Shown here: positions 39,301 through 54,300 of the stretch, one piece after another
Layout of the letters: every line of letters begins with the position of its first letter
Numbering within the stretch: position 1 is the stretch's first letter
Source: Cinclus cinclus
Taxonomy: Eukaryota > Chordata > Aves > Passeriformes > Cinclidae
Assembly: GCF_963662255.1 (NCBI RefSeq)
Contig: NC_085067.1
Span: 7,555,148 to 7,619,147, forward strand
Length of the DNA stretch: 64,000 bases
Direction: 5' to 3'
The notes under the pieces: model-generated
Told to the model about the DNA's origin: nothing
Seen by the model: the letters and a program-made list of their open reading frames with translations, nothing else
The model's database searches: none
Made by a program: the position numbers and the translations under genes

Positions 39301-42300
39301 GGTTTACTTCCTCTTATTATAAAGTGCTCCTCATGCCATTAGCAGAGTATAAATGCTTCTGCTCCCTCCAGGCTCAGCAAATTGTTTCCCTCACAAAATC
39401 CCTGTTTTTTGCTTTCTCAGCTTCATTTACATTCATATTCCATTTTTGGGGTTTATTTTAGAAAAGTTAAATAAAACCTTTCAGATTCATAGTGACTTCA
39501 GAATGGGTGGATCCCAAACCATTGTGGGGTTACAAGGAATACTCTGTTAAGGAACTGTACTGAAGTGATCAGCCAGGGAGAACCTGGCTTATATCAAACT
39601 GGTAATCATGAAAATCAGATATTTGTGCCAGAAATACCCTTTCACATAGCAGGATTTGTGCCCAAGTGGCAATGTCAGAAATTTAGAGAAGCCAATTGCA
39701 GAGGAATTGAGATACTGACTCAGCAACGAGAGAGAGGAAATGAAAAGGTGATTTCAGAGATGCTGTTACCATTACACCATGTAATTAATAAATCAGTTAA
39801 TTTACCTGCCTGGACTTTTCAGGAGAGACAGAACATGGAATCCAGATGCCTCCCTTGGGCTTCAGCCCACCTTGGCATCTACTGTATCCACAGCCTGTCC
39901 TCTGTTCCAAAGCACACACCACATACTTCCCAAGAAAGTAATGAAGTTTCCCTTTGTTCCTCTGCTGTCTCCTGCACTCAGATGGCAACACAGTTGGGAT
40001 TTGGGGTTGGGATCATGCCAGTTGCAGCTGCACTGTTGGTTCTCTGGAAGGCAGGAGCTGTCTCCAGCTGGACTCCATCCAAGTGGCTGCCAGCAGCTGA
40101 GCACACGCCGGCCGTGCTCTGCTCTAAAAATGCCTCAAGCTGAGGTTTATTTAGCAAAGTCATTCCTCTTGGTCTGAGCTCTGTGCTACACAGTGAGGGA
40201 GGAGATGTGAACTTTCACAGTCAGGTTGGTATCAAAGACTTGTGATTAGACTGCAGAGCAGCAACGGGACTTCCTTCTGGATTTTTCCACCCCCACATTC
40301 TGCATACGTGCTTGGAAGATTTTTGCCACCTCCCAGCTGGAGGAACAAAGGAAGGAATCCCACACATGACTCTGTGCTGCAGAGCTGGCACCAGCCACAC
40401 GCAGCCCCCGCAGTTTGTTATTCATGTTAGAGAGAAGACACCAAAAATTATGCTTGATTGGGTCTTGCCAAATCACAGTTGGCCAGCTCAGGATGCTGTC
40501 ATTGTGAGGAGACTGGAAAGGCCAAAATTGGCAATACAGAGAAGACCATTTGGCAAATGGTGTGTCATTCTTGGAACCTAGGTCTGTAATTATGTCCTGT
40601 CTCCTCTTGAGAGGAGATGCCAAAGTTCCAGCCTTAGCAGGTGGTTTGTAACTGAGTGGAACAAAACAACAGAGAATGGTGACTGTTAACAGCAAAAACA
40701 TATATGTGGACCCTGGTAAAATTCTTGAGTTAAGAGATGAAGACAGTGGGGAGGGAATTATATGGAACCTGGATGAGGATGCCCAGCAGGCTTGGTGGAA
40801 AGAATTATACCTTGAAAGGGAGGAAAGGCTTTTTTTTCCTAAACTGTACATTTACAGAATATGTTTGGTTAAAAATGAAAAATACAACAGATTTAATAAT
40901 ATCATGATTTGTTGCTATAAAAGGTCAACACAATGCATTAGAAGGGAAGGTGTGGGACAAACTGCATTGGTAGATTTATTTGCTGGACACTTTACACTTT
41001 CAAAGCTGCTTTTTGGCCTAGAATGTCATGTCATCCACGGAAAAAGCAATCAGGAGCACATGCATGGCTTTTCATCCTCTGCTGCTGACTTATCATGTCA
41101 ATTTGTCAAGTGATTTATTGTCTGGTCCTTTTAGAGAATAATTGTATCCATTCCCAAAAATGAAAAGTGGTTTAGGATGTCTAGATTTCTTTTAGAATAT
41201 CCTCAATTCTGGCTATTGCAGCCTGACAGAGACATTGACTCAATGCCAAATTCTGGTTCATAATGAAGAGTAAGGGAACTGTTTGGAATTAAGGTGTCTG
41301 GATACAAAAGGGAATTAATGACCAACTGATGTCCCTATCTCCTGGGTTCAGAGCACATTCTGCTGCTTTCCTGTGAGTGCATTCTTTTCACATTCTTGTT
41401 GCTGTTTGTAAATAAATCTCTCAGACTAACGGCCACTTTATTTGCATTCAGTCTCACATGAGAATTGTTCATAACATTCTTGTTTTTCTTCATGTGTTTT
41501 ACACTGTGAATAAAGTTCTTTTTGAGAGGACTAGAACTCTTCTATATCCCAAGCACTGAAATTTTCTCCTCATCCTTTCTAGAGCAGGGAATGAAACAGA
41601 GAAATTGAGCTAAAATGCTTCCATTCTTTCTGTAGTTACACTCTTTCAGTGTTACTTCACTCACCCTTATTGGAGATGGCTCCATCCTGTAGGACAGTCC
41701 TCAGCTCCAGCATGTGCAGTAGTGTCACCTCCAGCACTGGGCTGGCAGCTCCTCTTTTCCATCCCTGCACAGGAGCCAGGCTGAGCTGTGAGAGGGGCAC
41801 AAACACACGGAGACCCCCAGAGTCTCCCTGCTAAAACACACCCAGTGACCTGTTCTTTTGAGTCCCCGTGAGCATCATCCTTCTGGGACCTTGTGTTGTG
41901 CTTGGCTCTGCTGAGGCATCTCCTCACACACATTTTACCTTCCAGGTCTCTGCAGAGTGAGTGTGAATTGGTGATTTCTTCTTTTCACCGTCAAGGTTTA
42001 AGCCTTGAATGTCAGAACTTGCTTGCAGGTTGTGTTTGGCTCCAACTTTTCCATTATCAGTAATGTGGCAGTTTAGAAGTTGCTGCACAAGCTTCGACTG
42101 TTTCTGGAGCTGATTTGCGTGTGTGCACAGCAGTAGGATTTTATGTTGCAAATTCCCTGTAGTCTTTTGGTATAAACTAGTGTTTCTCCCACAGTGAAAG
42201 GTCATGGATAAAAAGAGAGCTGGACATTTAAATACCAAATGCCTTGAGACCCACCCCAACTGCTGCTACCTCTCTGTTGGATTTATGGAGAGCAAAGTTG

Positions 42301-45300
42301 TTTGCTGGGCAGTTGTCTGCAGTAAATATTAAAATGTGGTAGTTTTAGCTACAGACATGCATTATATTTTACTGAGTTCTAGAAAAAGCTTTTCATTACA
42401 AACTAAATAGTGCTGCTTCATGTCTCTGCTCCTTTGTGTAGGTGTAAATAATTTGTGTTTATTTTCTTCTAATGTTGCTTTTTGGTTGTCAGAAGGCACA
42501 GGTTGCCTTAATCTGTAAATTTGGTGGTGTGCAGTGCGAGCACAGCCCTGTGCCTGAGCCTGGGACAGAGTCTTGCACACAAATACACTTCAAGCTTGGG
42601 AGGTTGGAAGAAAGAATGAGCCCCATACCTCAGATATGGGCATAAACTCCCCAAGTTCAAATTCTGTTTCCCCAAATCAGATGGGATCTCTGTTATTTTT
42701 GCTCTTTGGAAAACATTTCCCCCCTTCCCACTCAGTACACAGAAATGGAATTTAATACCTCTCTTTGCTGAAGGTAGGTCAGGTGTGGGAGTAAGCAGGA
42801 TAAGAATTGATAGGAATTGCAGAAGATTGATCACTCCCTCACTCACCAGCATGGCCCTGCTGCCTCCCCAGGGTGTTTGGGCAGTACAGCAAGGTCAAAC
42901 ACCCACAGATGCTGTCACTGACACAGCCTGGGAGAACATGGAAAGGGCTGTGAGAATAATACGAGATCAGGCCAGAGGAGTGACAGCAAGAGGAGAACCC
43001 CTGCCAAGCCTCAGAGCATAAATTGCCCAGGCTCCTGTGTGGAAGGATGAAGGGTGTGGGGGACATTCAGCTTCTACTGAACATACAGTTCCATTTTAAA
43101 CCTCACACACGTTTGGTGGGTGGTTGTTTCAGGAATCCTGTTCCCTTCACTATTACTGTGTCTCTTTTCCATCTAAGTGACTAATTTCTTTGCCCCTCTC
43201 TCTTAGATCTCCGACCTGATACGACAAAGCACAAAGGAGTCCCCAGTCTGGGAGTTCCTCAGCCTGGGTTACGCTCTCATGCTCTGCCCGTTTGTCGTTG
43301 TCCTGGGAGGGATGTTCTTCCTGGCCACAGCCCTCTTCTTCCTAAGTGACCGAGCTAAAGCTGAACAACAGTGAGTAGCCTGGCTGTTGGGAATGGGGAG
43401 GCACCACAGCCTGTTTGCTCTCTTGAACATTATGCTGGTACTCTTCCCCTGGCTTTGGCCCTTCCAGGTAAAGGATGTTGGGTTGTGTGTTAAGAACTTG
43501 GGCTCAGCAGAGTGCATGAGGCTGCACGAAGCACCGGGGCTTGGGTCATGCTGGCTGGGCATCCTTTACACGCTTCTGCTCTGGTGGATCTCAGTTGTTG
43601 GCCACATGGCTCGGAGGAGAGCACAGGCCCCTTACACCCTTGCCTGAGCATGTCACAGCCCAGGCTGTCCATGGTGAGGGGCTGCTGTGTGCTGGAACTG
43701 GTGGAGTGAGAGGTGAGGAGCAGCAGGTGCATCCCAGAGCTTGGTGGTCAAGGCTGCGCCCGCCCGCCTCCATCCCTGGAGCCCGCTGACCACCTCTGGC
43801 AGTCAAGAACACGAGGCAAGGAAGAAGCTAGCTGTGTGTGGGAACATGTGCACTCAAGGGTTGCTATGATAAAGAGTCTTTCCCAGTCCCTTCTTGCAGC
43901 TTTGTGAAAAAAAAGCTACTGTTTTTCAGTAAAGAAACCGATTCGGATCATCTCACGGTTGGCAACTACAGTAATTCGGAAGACGCTTCCACATGACATA
44001 CAAACTTCTGGGGTTAGTCTCTTTCTCATAATTGTTGCAAAATAAGAGTTACTGTGTGTAATGTCACGCTGAATATGTGGGTAGGTGACTAGTCTGGTGT
44101 AGGCTGTAAGTTGCCTTTGCTTTTCCCCCTCCAGAGAGTGGCAGCCTTGTTTTACTTTGAGGAGAAGGGCCCTGGGATATCTCTCTAGGTATACTACACA
44201 TAGAAAGAAAATCAGGTTTTTGGAGTTGACATAAGTGTGTGAACAGTTTGGGTGATACTTTCTGGCTCTCACTGTCTTATCAGATGGATGAAAGAGATTT
44301 GGAAGCAGTGCCACAGATGGTGCTGTGGCCCTGTAAGTGCAGTTCCACCTTCCTTTTAGTAGCATACATAAATATGCTATCCAAAGAAATGAGAACTTCC
44401 TCTATAATGAGATGTTTAATCATTGTAGAAAAACAAGATCTCATGTCATAAGGATCAGAAGTCCTACAGAGCTGAACTTCAATGTGGCTTTGGGGACACA
44501 GTGACGTGTGTGCCTGGTTTGTTATCTGCATAGAAGGGTTTTAAATGGCAGGAAGTTGGAGATTAGATGCTAGGAAAGACTTCCTAAGAGAAAAAAAAAA
44601 GAAGTAAATCTTACAGCAGATTATTTGGGGAAGACATGAAAGCTTGTTTCTGATGGCCTCCATGGTATGGCATGAGGCAGGAAGGTGGGATCTGCTCTCC
44701 AGCTTCTGTTCTCTCTCCAGCTCATGGATCTGCTCTCCAGCCCTGTTTTGTGCTTGTGCTGTGCTTGTGCACATAAGGTGTACATGCCAGTCCAGGCAGT
44801 GACCACCTGGAGACATGGAAAGATGAACATAAATTTCTGGGTGCTCAGGGTGGCCTTTTTACTGCAAGGAGCCAAAATTCCTATTTGGTGTCAGTGCAGC
44901 AGATGAAACCCCCTCTGTAGCATTTTCCTTTGCTCAGGGCACTCACCTGATTATAGGAAAGCTTCAGGGCTTGTCTTTCCTGTGTTCAGAGAGGAGAGTG
45001 CTTGTTCCACTTCTAACTGTGGTGAGTTGTGTCCCTTTGTATCACACGTGCTGCCAGTGTGGCATGATAGCACCTCAGGTGGTGAAGGACTGGGTCAGGA
45101 TTCAGATAGTGATGAGCTCCAGGTCACTCCCATTTTTTCAGCATGTCAAGCCCACCTGGACCTTTATGCTGAGCAGGGCACTGTGGTATCCAGCTGTTCT
45201 CAGCTCCAGTGGAGACCTCAAGGAAGATGGTTTTAGTTGGCTCAGGAGACACCACAGGTCACAGGCTGGGTGACTCTGCTTGGCTGCCAGCACTGCTGTG

Positions 45301-48300
45301 TCTTAAAGCCCCAGCTTTTGCAGCAGTGTTAATGTGGGAGGGAGATCACATCCACACCTTTAATTGCTCCTGCACAAAAGGGATCATTCCTCTGTTGCTG
45401 TCTCCCCTTAGCAGCTCTGGTTGTACTCTACCCACACCCAGAGCAACCAGCCTCCCAAACAGCCACTGCTCCATTCTTAGAAGAAAAACATTCAGGTGTC
45501 AAACCTGGTTTTGTTTCTCTTTCTCTTTTAGCATCATTCCCTTTTCTGACTCACATTTGTTTATGAATCTTGTATTAGTCAGTCACAGATATTTTATGTT
45601 GCAAACTGGGGAGAACAATTGCCATATATAATGATTAACAAAATAATTTCTCTCAAGTGACTCCTAGGAAGGGTACTCTTTCTGGGGTGTGCCCACTCCT
45701 ATGGTAAAAATACACTGGCATCCTGCAGTGAGATTCCTGGAGTTCAGCTTCACTCAAGTTACTGAGGAGTGAGAGTGAAATAAGAGAGAAGTAAGGCTGG
45801 AGGCTGTGGAGGGACCCATGTGCAGCAGGGTCTGTGCTGTCCACCAGGTCCTGTCTGCCCTCACCAGCAGCTTCAATGGCTCCTCAGAATTTATGGGGCA
45901 GAATTTATTTGTCAGTATCTCCGTGCTTGCCTGTGAGAGGAAAGGTAACAGAGCATTTTGCTATTAGCAGATAAAAACTCCACGCTGGACCCCAGATCCA
46001 CCATCCAGCTCCCACCTGTCAGGCCATCTGCACTTGGCAAAACACACCTTTGGCAGAGACTGTTTTCTGCCCAGCCAGTCCTCCCTTCCATCCTACCTAT
46101 TACTTGCTGGGTACAGAGGAATTTCTATTTCAGGATGCCTTGTTTTCCCTCTACAGTCAGTCCTGCTGCTCAGACAACGGGAGTTGGAAGCGGGCTTTGC
46201 CAAAAGAAATCAATTAACCTGCGGGAATCGCGAGCGCCGGTGTCACACGCCAGAGATTAAACCCATCCATCAGTGCCAGGGTCAGGGCACAGGGCAGCTG
46301 TCACCCACCCCTCCAGTGAACTCACACGGAAGCAGAGAAGTGGAACACTGCTCTCACAGCCTATGGAACTGAGCTGTCCCTGCTTTAGTTCCCACACTTC
46401 TCTGAAATGTAGTTCAGGGATTTATGGCTGGGATTTCTGTGTTTGTTTCTTTGTGTAACCGTCTCTGAGAATTTGCTTAGAAATAATTTCTTCTTCCAGG
46501 CAGGGCAGATACCAGGATAGCAACTCTTTCCTGTAAAGCTTCCTCCAGTTTCTACCACACTTCCTTTCAAAAAAGAATTTCCAGGCTTTCACACTACTTT
46601 TATCATTGTCACAATTCCTGGCATATTTTGTACTTTTTTAGCACAGGATTTCCAGTCAACAAGGCTGCTCACAAAATACTAATGAAAAAAAGTCTTTCTA
46701 TAGCAAATTTTTTTACACACCATTTTTTTATTACCATTTTCATGCTGCTTCAGAAGTCTGACAGCTTAAAGAGGATTTTAGAAAATGTAGTACTCGCAGA
46801 GAACAGAAAACAGTACATCTCTCTGTGCTAACAATCCAATCATTTTGGGCACTAGTTCTATAACACAAATTTAATCCCACCATTCCAAAGCAGTAAGAAA
46901 AACAGTTAAGAATGGGTTCTGTAGGAGGTCTTAGGCACTAGTAATGATAAATACTTCAATTGCTCTTTAAACCACTCAACTACAATTCTTTCTGTGATAT
47001 CACTTGACTACCTCTTTGTTTCTTTCCTGCTCTGCACCTCTGCAGAGGGTTAAAGCAGTTGTATTTTATTTCCAAACATCAGCACTCTGAACCGTAATTC
47101 TCTTACCTGCTTGAGGAATATTGGTGAGACCCAAGCTAGATTTTAGACTGTCTGGAAGACAATAAAGTCTTGCCATGGCAGAGCCCTCTGAAGTAGATCA
47201 AAAATCTGGTAATTGCACTTTTAACCTCAAACTCCATCCCAGGTACCTGTGCAGCCCTGCCAAAGAGTTGTTTCCAAGGCTGGGAGCAGTCCAGGTTCTT
47301 TACTCCATGGAATTAAAAGCACTGCTGAGAGTTGTGTCTGTGGTTTGTGCTCATCCCCCTCCTCACTCACAGTGTGGAGGACTGGGACAAACAAAGCTTC
47401 ACCCTGGGTGGCTGCAGAGGAAAAGCCTACATTTGGTACTTGCTAGAAGCTCCATCAATAATTAGGAAAAATGTGGGGGGTTTTATTATGAAAAGGGATT
47501 TTAAAAAGTCCTTTTCCCAAGCTGTGACAACTTTTGGGTACCTGGGATATAAATCACCGTAATTAGTGTGTATCAGGATCCTTTCCTGGACAGTGAGTGC
47601 AGTGATCCTGCAGCCCTGTCCCCATCCATGGCCACTGCCAGCTACTGCTGAGGGAAAACCAAATTCACCTGGATTCTTCCTGAAAAATCACCCTGTGCAG
47701 TTGTGGGATACTCTGCTCCTCAGAGGATTTTGTTGTTTTAACTTGCTGGGGTTCTTTTTACCTTAATCCCTAATTTTACACCTGAAATCATTAAATGTTC
47801 TGGGTTTTTTTGAGAGGCATGAAAAGTTATTTAGGATGGGTGTCCAAGTTTTGTAATGGCTCAGTCCCTCTCTGCATGACAGAGGCTGGGTATTTTCACC
47901 AATGCAGATCAGGCAGTGGGATACAACTGTGGATCCCTGGTGCAGCCAGAGCAGGAGTACACAGCTGAGCTGCACCGATGCAGCTGTTCAGAACAAAAGA
48001 ATTTAAGTCTTTAAACACTGACCACTCAGCACTTGAGAGCCTGCAAGCCTGAATGGTTCACCCCTTTGTTTGTATAGTAAGAATCAGGTTATTTAAACAA
48101 CTCGAGCAGGGATTTATTTTCTCCTAAAATGAAAATTAAGCATTTAATAATAAGAAAAATTTACTCTTAATACCTTTGATCAGATGTGGAAGTTCTTGGT
48201 GAGTAGAAGTGCTGGTGGACATTTCATTTTAAAAGTGGTGTGTACAAACACTAGGAAAAAAAAATACTCTTTACAGAGGAGATAGAAAAATCCACAAAAA

Positions 48301-51300
48301 GAACCATCCCTAATCCAGACACTTCTGCTGTCTTAAACATGGCACATCTTCAAATTGCATTACAGGAAAATGAGAATAATCCATTTTCAGCCACTTTCTT
48401 CTGCCTCATATAAGGCTTATTTTTAGCCTTTTGCAGAACTGGATATAAAATTATCTCCTAGTTCTCCTATTGCAGCAATTTGAAAGTGTCTGACCCTATT
48501 TTTGCTTTGCAGATTCTATTATGTGGGGCAGGAGAAGGACTTACAGACTTGTCAGCCTTCCCTTTCTCTCATTTTTCTGTGGCAGCAGTTGGAGACAGAA
48601 AGGACCCACCAGGTGACCTGATGTTGTTGCCAGCAAAGCCCAGAGTCCCCTCCATTAACCATTTCCCAGGTATTAAAGTGGCAGCTGACTGATGCTGAGT
48701 GTGCTCCATTCTGGTAGTTTGCATTGCCAAAAAGAGCATTCTTTCTCTGAAATAGCTGGAGCTGTATCACAGGGGGTTTTAACAGGCTGGACACTTATTT
48801 TAGAGAGACGTGTCAGTGCTGCATTGAGGCAGAGTTTGGATTTGAGGATTTTAGGAGCTGCAAGTGGATTTTAACAACTCCCAAAAAGGGATATTTGCTC
48901 ACTGCTTACACTCAATTGCTTCTGGGGAAGAATATCATTGCTTCATTTGTTTTGACTTTACAAAAGAACAATAATTAAGCATTTCCTACAGCAGTAGAAA
49001 CTCACAATATTTTTTTTAGCCCAGCTAAGATAGCCCTGGTCTTTGAAGCCACATGAATTTACAGCAAAAAGCCCAGATTAAGATGCAGAGGATCTGTGGT
49101 GATGGAAGGAGAGAGGCAAGGAGTGAGTTTTGAGTATCTGAGAGTGGCATGATAAAAACTCACAGACTGCAGATGGAACAAGATTAGACTATTAGATGGT
49201 TTATATGGAACCCATGTTAAGAATATGAAGGGGAGAGGTGATGAAAATGTCAGCAGTTCTATTATGGGTTGAAAAAGCTCCTTGTAGAGCTGTTGGTTTG
49301 CTCACCTGTTTACTGGCCATGTTTGTAAATATAAACAGAGTTAGCAAAACCAAGAATGTAACAACTTGAGACTTGAATTTTAAATGCTGGTTTGCTGCTG
49401 CAATTGAGAGCTGCTGGTGTCGTGCAGATGGAAAACAGTGTCATCAGGAACAATTGCTGATTTGTTGTCTCACTTTAGTCAGCCTGCAGATTTCCTGCAG
49501 GTCGGGTGGGGAGGTGTCAAAGGTCAGTGTGGTTGTTCACAGGCAGTTTGAGCTCAGCTGTGGTCCTTACACAGTGTTTGGAATGCACTCTTGGCAGCAG
49601 GAGCTTTGCTCTAGCCCAGGCAGCAGGATGGGACAGCTGATGCTGGCACAGCTCTGGGAACCCCCGAGCTGCAGGCAGAGCTCTGGGTTCTCCAAAACCA
49701 CCCATTCCCCACCAGACTGACCTTCCTAAGTTCATCCCCTGTGCCACAGAGAAAGGAAAACTATATTCCTACACTATTCCTAGCTACTCAGTGCTCTCCC
49801 ACAGCAAGAATGGAACTTCTCCATGTGTCTTATGCTATAGGAAAGCCAAAGCTCACTTTTCCAAGAGCTCCAGATCAAGAGCTACGTGGGAGTCCTCCTG
49901 CTGTCTTGCCTACTGATTCTGCTGTGAGCCCCAAGAAGCCAGATGTTGTCACTAAAACACTCATCAGCTGTAAAACAGGATTGAAGGCACTTCCTCACAA
50001 CCTACAAGGGGCACTGAAATCATCTGCTAGCAATGGACTCAGCATGTCAATAGGTATTGGCATTGCAAAGGAGAATTCTTGGCATAGAGGGACTTTGCCA
50101 TGCAGAAGGAGATTTTAAATTCTCACTGAGACAGATTCTTTGCTAAGGCTGCCCTGGCACAGAGACAAAATCTGATCAGATCCTGCACAGGTGACTGGAG
50201 CACTGAGCAGAAAGCAGCAGCCTTCCAAGCAAGAAACAATCTCTGACACAAGGAAATAGAAGAAATCATGAAAAATTCAGGCCTTCTGTTTCCTGATGTC
50301 AGAGCATTTTGCAAAGGTATTGGCTTTTATGAGCAGCAATGACCTCTCCTTGTGCAGCAATCTGCAAGGCAGGTACTGTGACTGTGGGTGTGTTAGAGCA
50401 ATTTAACCCCAGCAAGTCCCTCACAGCCACTCACTCCCTGCCCCACCAGCACACTGGGGAGAATTGGAAGGGTAAGAACCAAAAAACTTGTGGGTTGAGT
50501 ACAGACAGTTTAATAGGGAAAGCAAAAGCTGCACCACAAACAAAGCAAAACAAACCAAGGAATTAATTCCCTGCTTCCCATGGCAGGTTCAGCCATCCCC
50601 CAGGAGAGCAGGGCCCCTTTACACACAAGTTACATGCAAGGACAAACACCTTCATTCCAGACATGCTCCCTTCCTCATTCTTCCCCCCACTTAATATACT
50701 GAGCACAGCATCATAAGGTGTGGAATATTGGTTTGGGTCTCCTGTCCTGGCTGTATCTCTCCCAGCTTCCATGGACACCCAGTTCCTCACCAGCGTGGCA
50801 GGACAAGGAGCAGAAAAGGCCTTGGCTCTGTGCAAGCCCTGTTCAGGAATAAGAGAAACATCTCTATATTATTACCCATGTTCAGCATAAATCCAAAACA
50901 CAGCCCTGCTCCAGACAATGGGAGAAAAATTCAGTTAAATCTACTCCAGCCAAACCAAGCACAGCCTGAATGACATCTTTTAGAGAAACAGAGACAAACT
51001 GTTGGAGTATCATCTCCAGTGCTCCAGTAAGGAGTGTCTCAAGTACTCTGGCTTGGTCATTCCCAAAGTTTCTGCCAGACCTCTCCAAGCCACACAGGGA
51101 TTGCCAGGACTGTTGCAGTGCAGTGAAATGGATAGGTGTTTCCTTGAGACCTCCAGGCCATGTTGGACAGGGCTTGGAGCAACCTGGTCTCCTCGAATGT
51201 GTCCCTGCCCATGGCAAGGGGTTGGAATGAGATGCTCTTCAAGGTCCCTTCTATCCCAACCCCTTCCATGGTTCTATTATTTCCCACACGTGGTAGCTCA

Positions 51301-54300
51301 GAGGTTGGTGGAAAGAGCTGTAGCATGAGGCAGTTATTTTGGAGGATAAGAAGTTTGTTTTTAATCAAGTGTCATCAGGAAGTTCTACAGGATTTTCTAT
51401 TTTAAGATTTAATTCATTCTTATCTGCTTTTTATGTCATGTTTTCTCCCCCTTGCCATCCAATCATTCAATCAAAAGTGAGGCCCTCCACTTCCTCTTTT
51501 CTCCATTATTTCAGTGGATGTGAGTGTATGTTGTTACACACATGTTCTGTGGCACTAAAAATCCCTCCATCTCAATACTGAGCCCATCAATATCTGGCAG
51601 AATTATACTTACAGAGAAAGATTCAGGCACAAAGTTTCAAGACCTTCATCTTCAATTCAGGGGTCCATGTCAGAGTACCCCACAGACTGGTGAGCTCTGG
51701 AGCTCATTTCCATCCAGGTCCTTGGGACCCTGATTGGTGCTGTAGCTGCTCATCTTCACATCTGTTCTGCTGCAGCTGCCTGGGAAAATAGCAGGAAACA
51801 TGATTGATTTTTCCTTTATGCCAGTTTTCTCCTCAGTAAAGATATCTGAAAGAGGAAAAAGTGAAGCTGACCTATGTTTCTGCCTCTGGAGACAAATCAG
51901 CACCTGGATTAAATGAACAGATGGGAAATACTCACAGTCTGTGCAGCTTTAAGGGGCTGAACCAAATAGAGGGGAAAAATATTTGCTGTACATGATTACC
52001 ATATTTTGTTTGCTAAACCCACTGACATGCAGGAAGAAAAGGGGATTTGAGCCAATTAATTTTTCCAGTGCAGCTGGAGGAGCCTGTCCCCACTGGAGAG
52101 CTGTCACTCCACACTGACAGAGCAATGCAGAGGGAAGGGCAGCTCTGCCATGGCTGTGGAATGGAAGGGCTGTGCACACCCAGCTCCTGTGTGAGCCTGG
52201 GGATGGAGAGCTGCAGGTGCACAAAGCCCCTGGCTGGGAATGAGAGCACGGGCAGGCAGCAGCCACATGAGCACTATTCCTGCTCCAAAGCAAACTCCTC
52301 CTGTGCCAGATTATTTGTTGAATTTTGTTAGAATTCTCTTAGCATCCTTTTCCTTCAGCAAACTGGCCTCAGCTCCATGAACAGCCCATTCCTGCAGGCT
52401 GGATAACCTGTCAGATGCATCAGGAAGCTCAGTGCTTGGTCTATTTTTAACTGTGCCATCCTTGTGCCACTCACTTGGAGCTCTCTAGGCTGATGTATCG
52501 CTGTTGCTCTCCTTCCCTTTCAGTCACTGTTTCCAGCTGCAGCCTGCTTGGAGTCTGAAGTTCTGCAGGAATTCATGTTATCAATCACGTCTTGTCCCAG
52601 AAGTACTGACTTCACCATCAAAACAGCTTGAGGTCAGTCAGAGCAGGAGCTGCTCTCTGGGATCAATCCTTGATTCCACTGTTCTTACTGAAGGTAACAG
52701 GTTGTAGTGAGGGTTAGTGTTCTGCAGCCTTTTTTGGGGAGGAGTTGGAGGCTGTGGCAGCTTGTTCAGCATCCCAGGAGAATGGCTGTTGAGCAGGGAA
52801 CCAAAGTCATCCCCTTCCAGCTGCAGGTGAAACTATCCCAGGAGAACTATCCTTAGCTACTGTAGGGCAGCCATGGCTAACCCAGTTACCTGCTGCACTG
52901 TTGATCAAAAACTGTATAATGAAGGGCATAAAAGGTGCACACTTGAACTGGAGAGTCCAGCCTGCTGGGCTTGCTCCTCCTAAAGTGTCTGGTGAAAAGG
53001 TGGTGCAGGACTGGGACCAGTGTTTGCACTCATGGTCTGGCAGATTCCAGCTGAGAGATCTCTGGTTTGTTTGGCTTCTGCAGTGAGCAAAATAGTGAAA
53101 GAACAACAGCTGTGGCTTTGATTTGTTACAGGGGCTGCTCCAGCTCTCCTACTTCATAACTCTTTCATCAGTTATCTGCAGGAATAAATGATAACAGCAG
53201 CATCAATGCACGTCCCTTCCTGTGTTCATGGATCAGTTGATAAAATTCACTCTTACAGCTGAAGTCATGCAAGTGTGGAGCTACAAATGACCATCCTTAG
53301 CCTCTGTTTTCCTTGTCCAGTCTCAGGCAGCAACATCAGCTTTGAATGCTGCTGTTTCAGTAGCTGGAATTTCAGACTGCTGCATCTGTCTGGGCTGCTC
53401 ATCATCCCTGAGACACAGGTGGAGGGTGATGTTGCTCTGATGCCAAAAAGCACCCTTCAACTGGCTAAATTTGAAAACAGATTTGTTTTTCATAGATTAA
53501 GGCCATAAAGTCTCATGACCTTTCGAGAATGTCTGGGCATTAACTTCTCATCACCTAAAATTTCAGGTTTCAGTGTGTTTACAAGGCCTTTTGGAGATGT
53601 TTTCAACTTCACAAGGTCTGAGGAAGTTCAGACAGGAGGAATCTGCTGGGGGCTGCCATTAGTGACTGGTCCCCTGTGTCCCTTCCTAAAGCTCTGCTTC
53701 AAACAGGCACTTGATGGCACATTGCAGAAGAAACACAGAATTCTCTCCACTGAAATTAAGGAAAATGATCTTTAATCACTGGCAGAATTGCTAAGTTCAG
53801 TGGTCCAGCTGCCCCTGTAGCCCCAGTACTTATGTCTGCTGAATGAGGTCCAGCTCAAAAACTCAATACTAGAAAACACCTGCTCAAAAACTCAAAAACT
53901 GAGTTATTTTCAGGCTAGAAGGACCCTACCGAAGCATTTTATTGTTGGTTGTAAAAATTAAGTGATGTTAAGTACAGCAGGCCGTAAAAACCAGGACATC
54001 ATTTCCTAATATGCTTCTCAGTTGCAAAAGCCAGAGTCTGGCTTGTTTAGATAGCAAGAAAACTGGACTTTGGGAAAGCTGCAGGATACTGAAATACAGG
54101 TGGTGTTTAACTTAGGCATGAAACTTGGCATTAACTGGGCTGGCAGCATTCCCAAAAGCTTTCTGTGAGCACAGCCTCCCTTGGAGCCTTGGGCACAGCA
54201 GTGCTCCACACACTCAGGTGTGTCCTCCTTGCTGACATCCTGCTCCTGGCTGGAGCTCAGGGACAGAGGTGACACATCCCTGGAGCTCAGCAGGACACAC

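Larger units (their letters stand above)
32832..43206 (+). other. SPNS2: Intron 10 of SPNS2
   Basis: A 10.4 kb intron. It contains a reversed CR1 (33247-33436) running into a T/A-rich simple repeat (33437-33491), a CR1 tail on the + strand (35320-35391), a spaced repeat of 14 bases (37540-37574) and a cluster of overlapping long open frames at 39565-41113 that I cannot assign. No other element was recognised. Confidence 0.9.
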
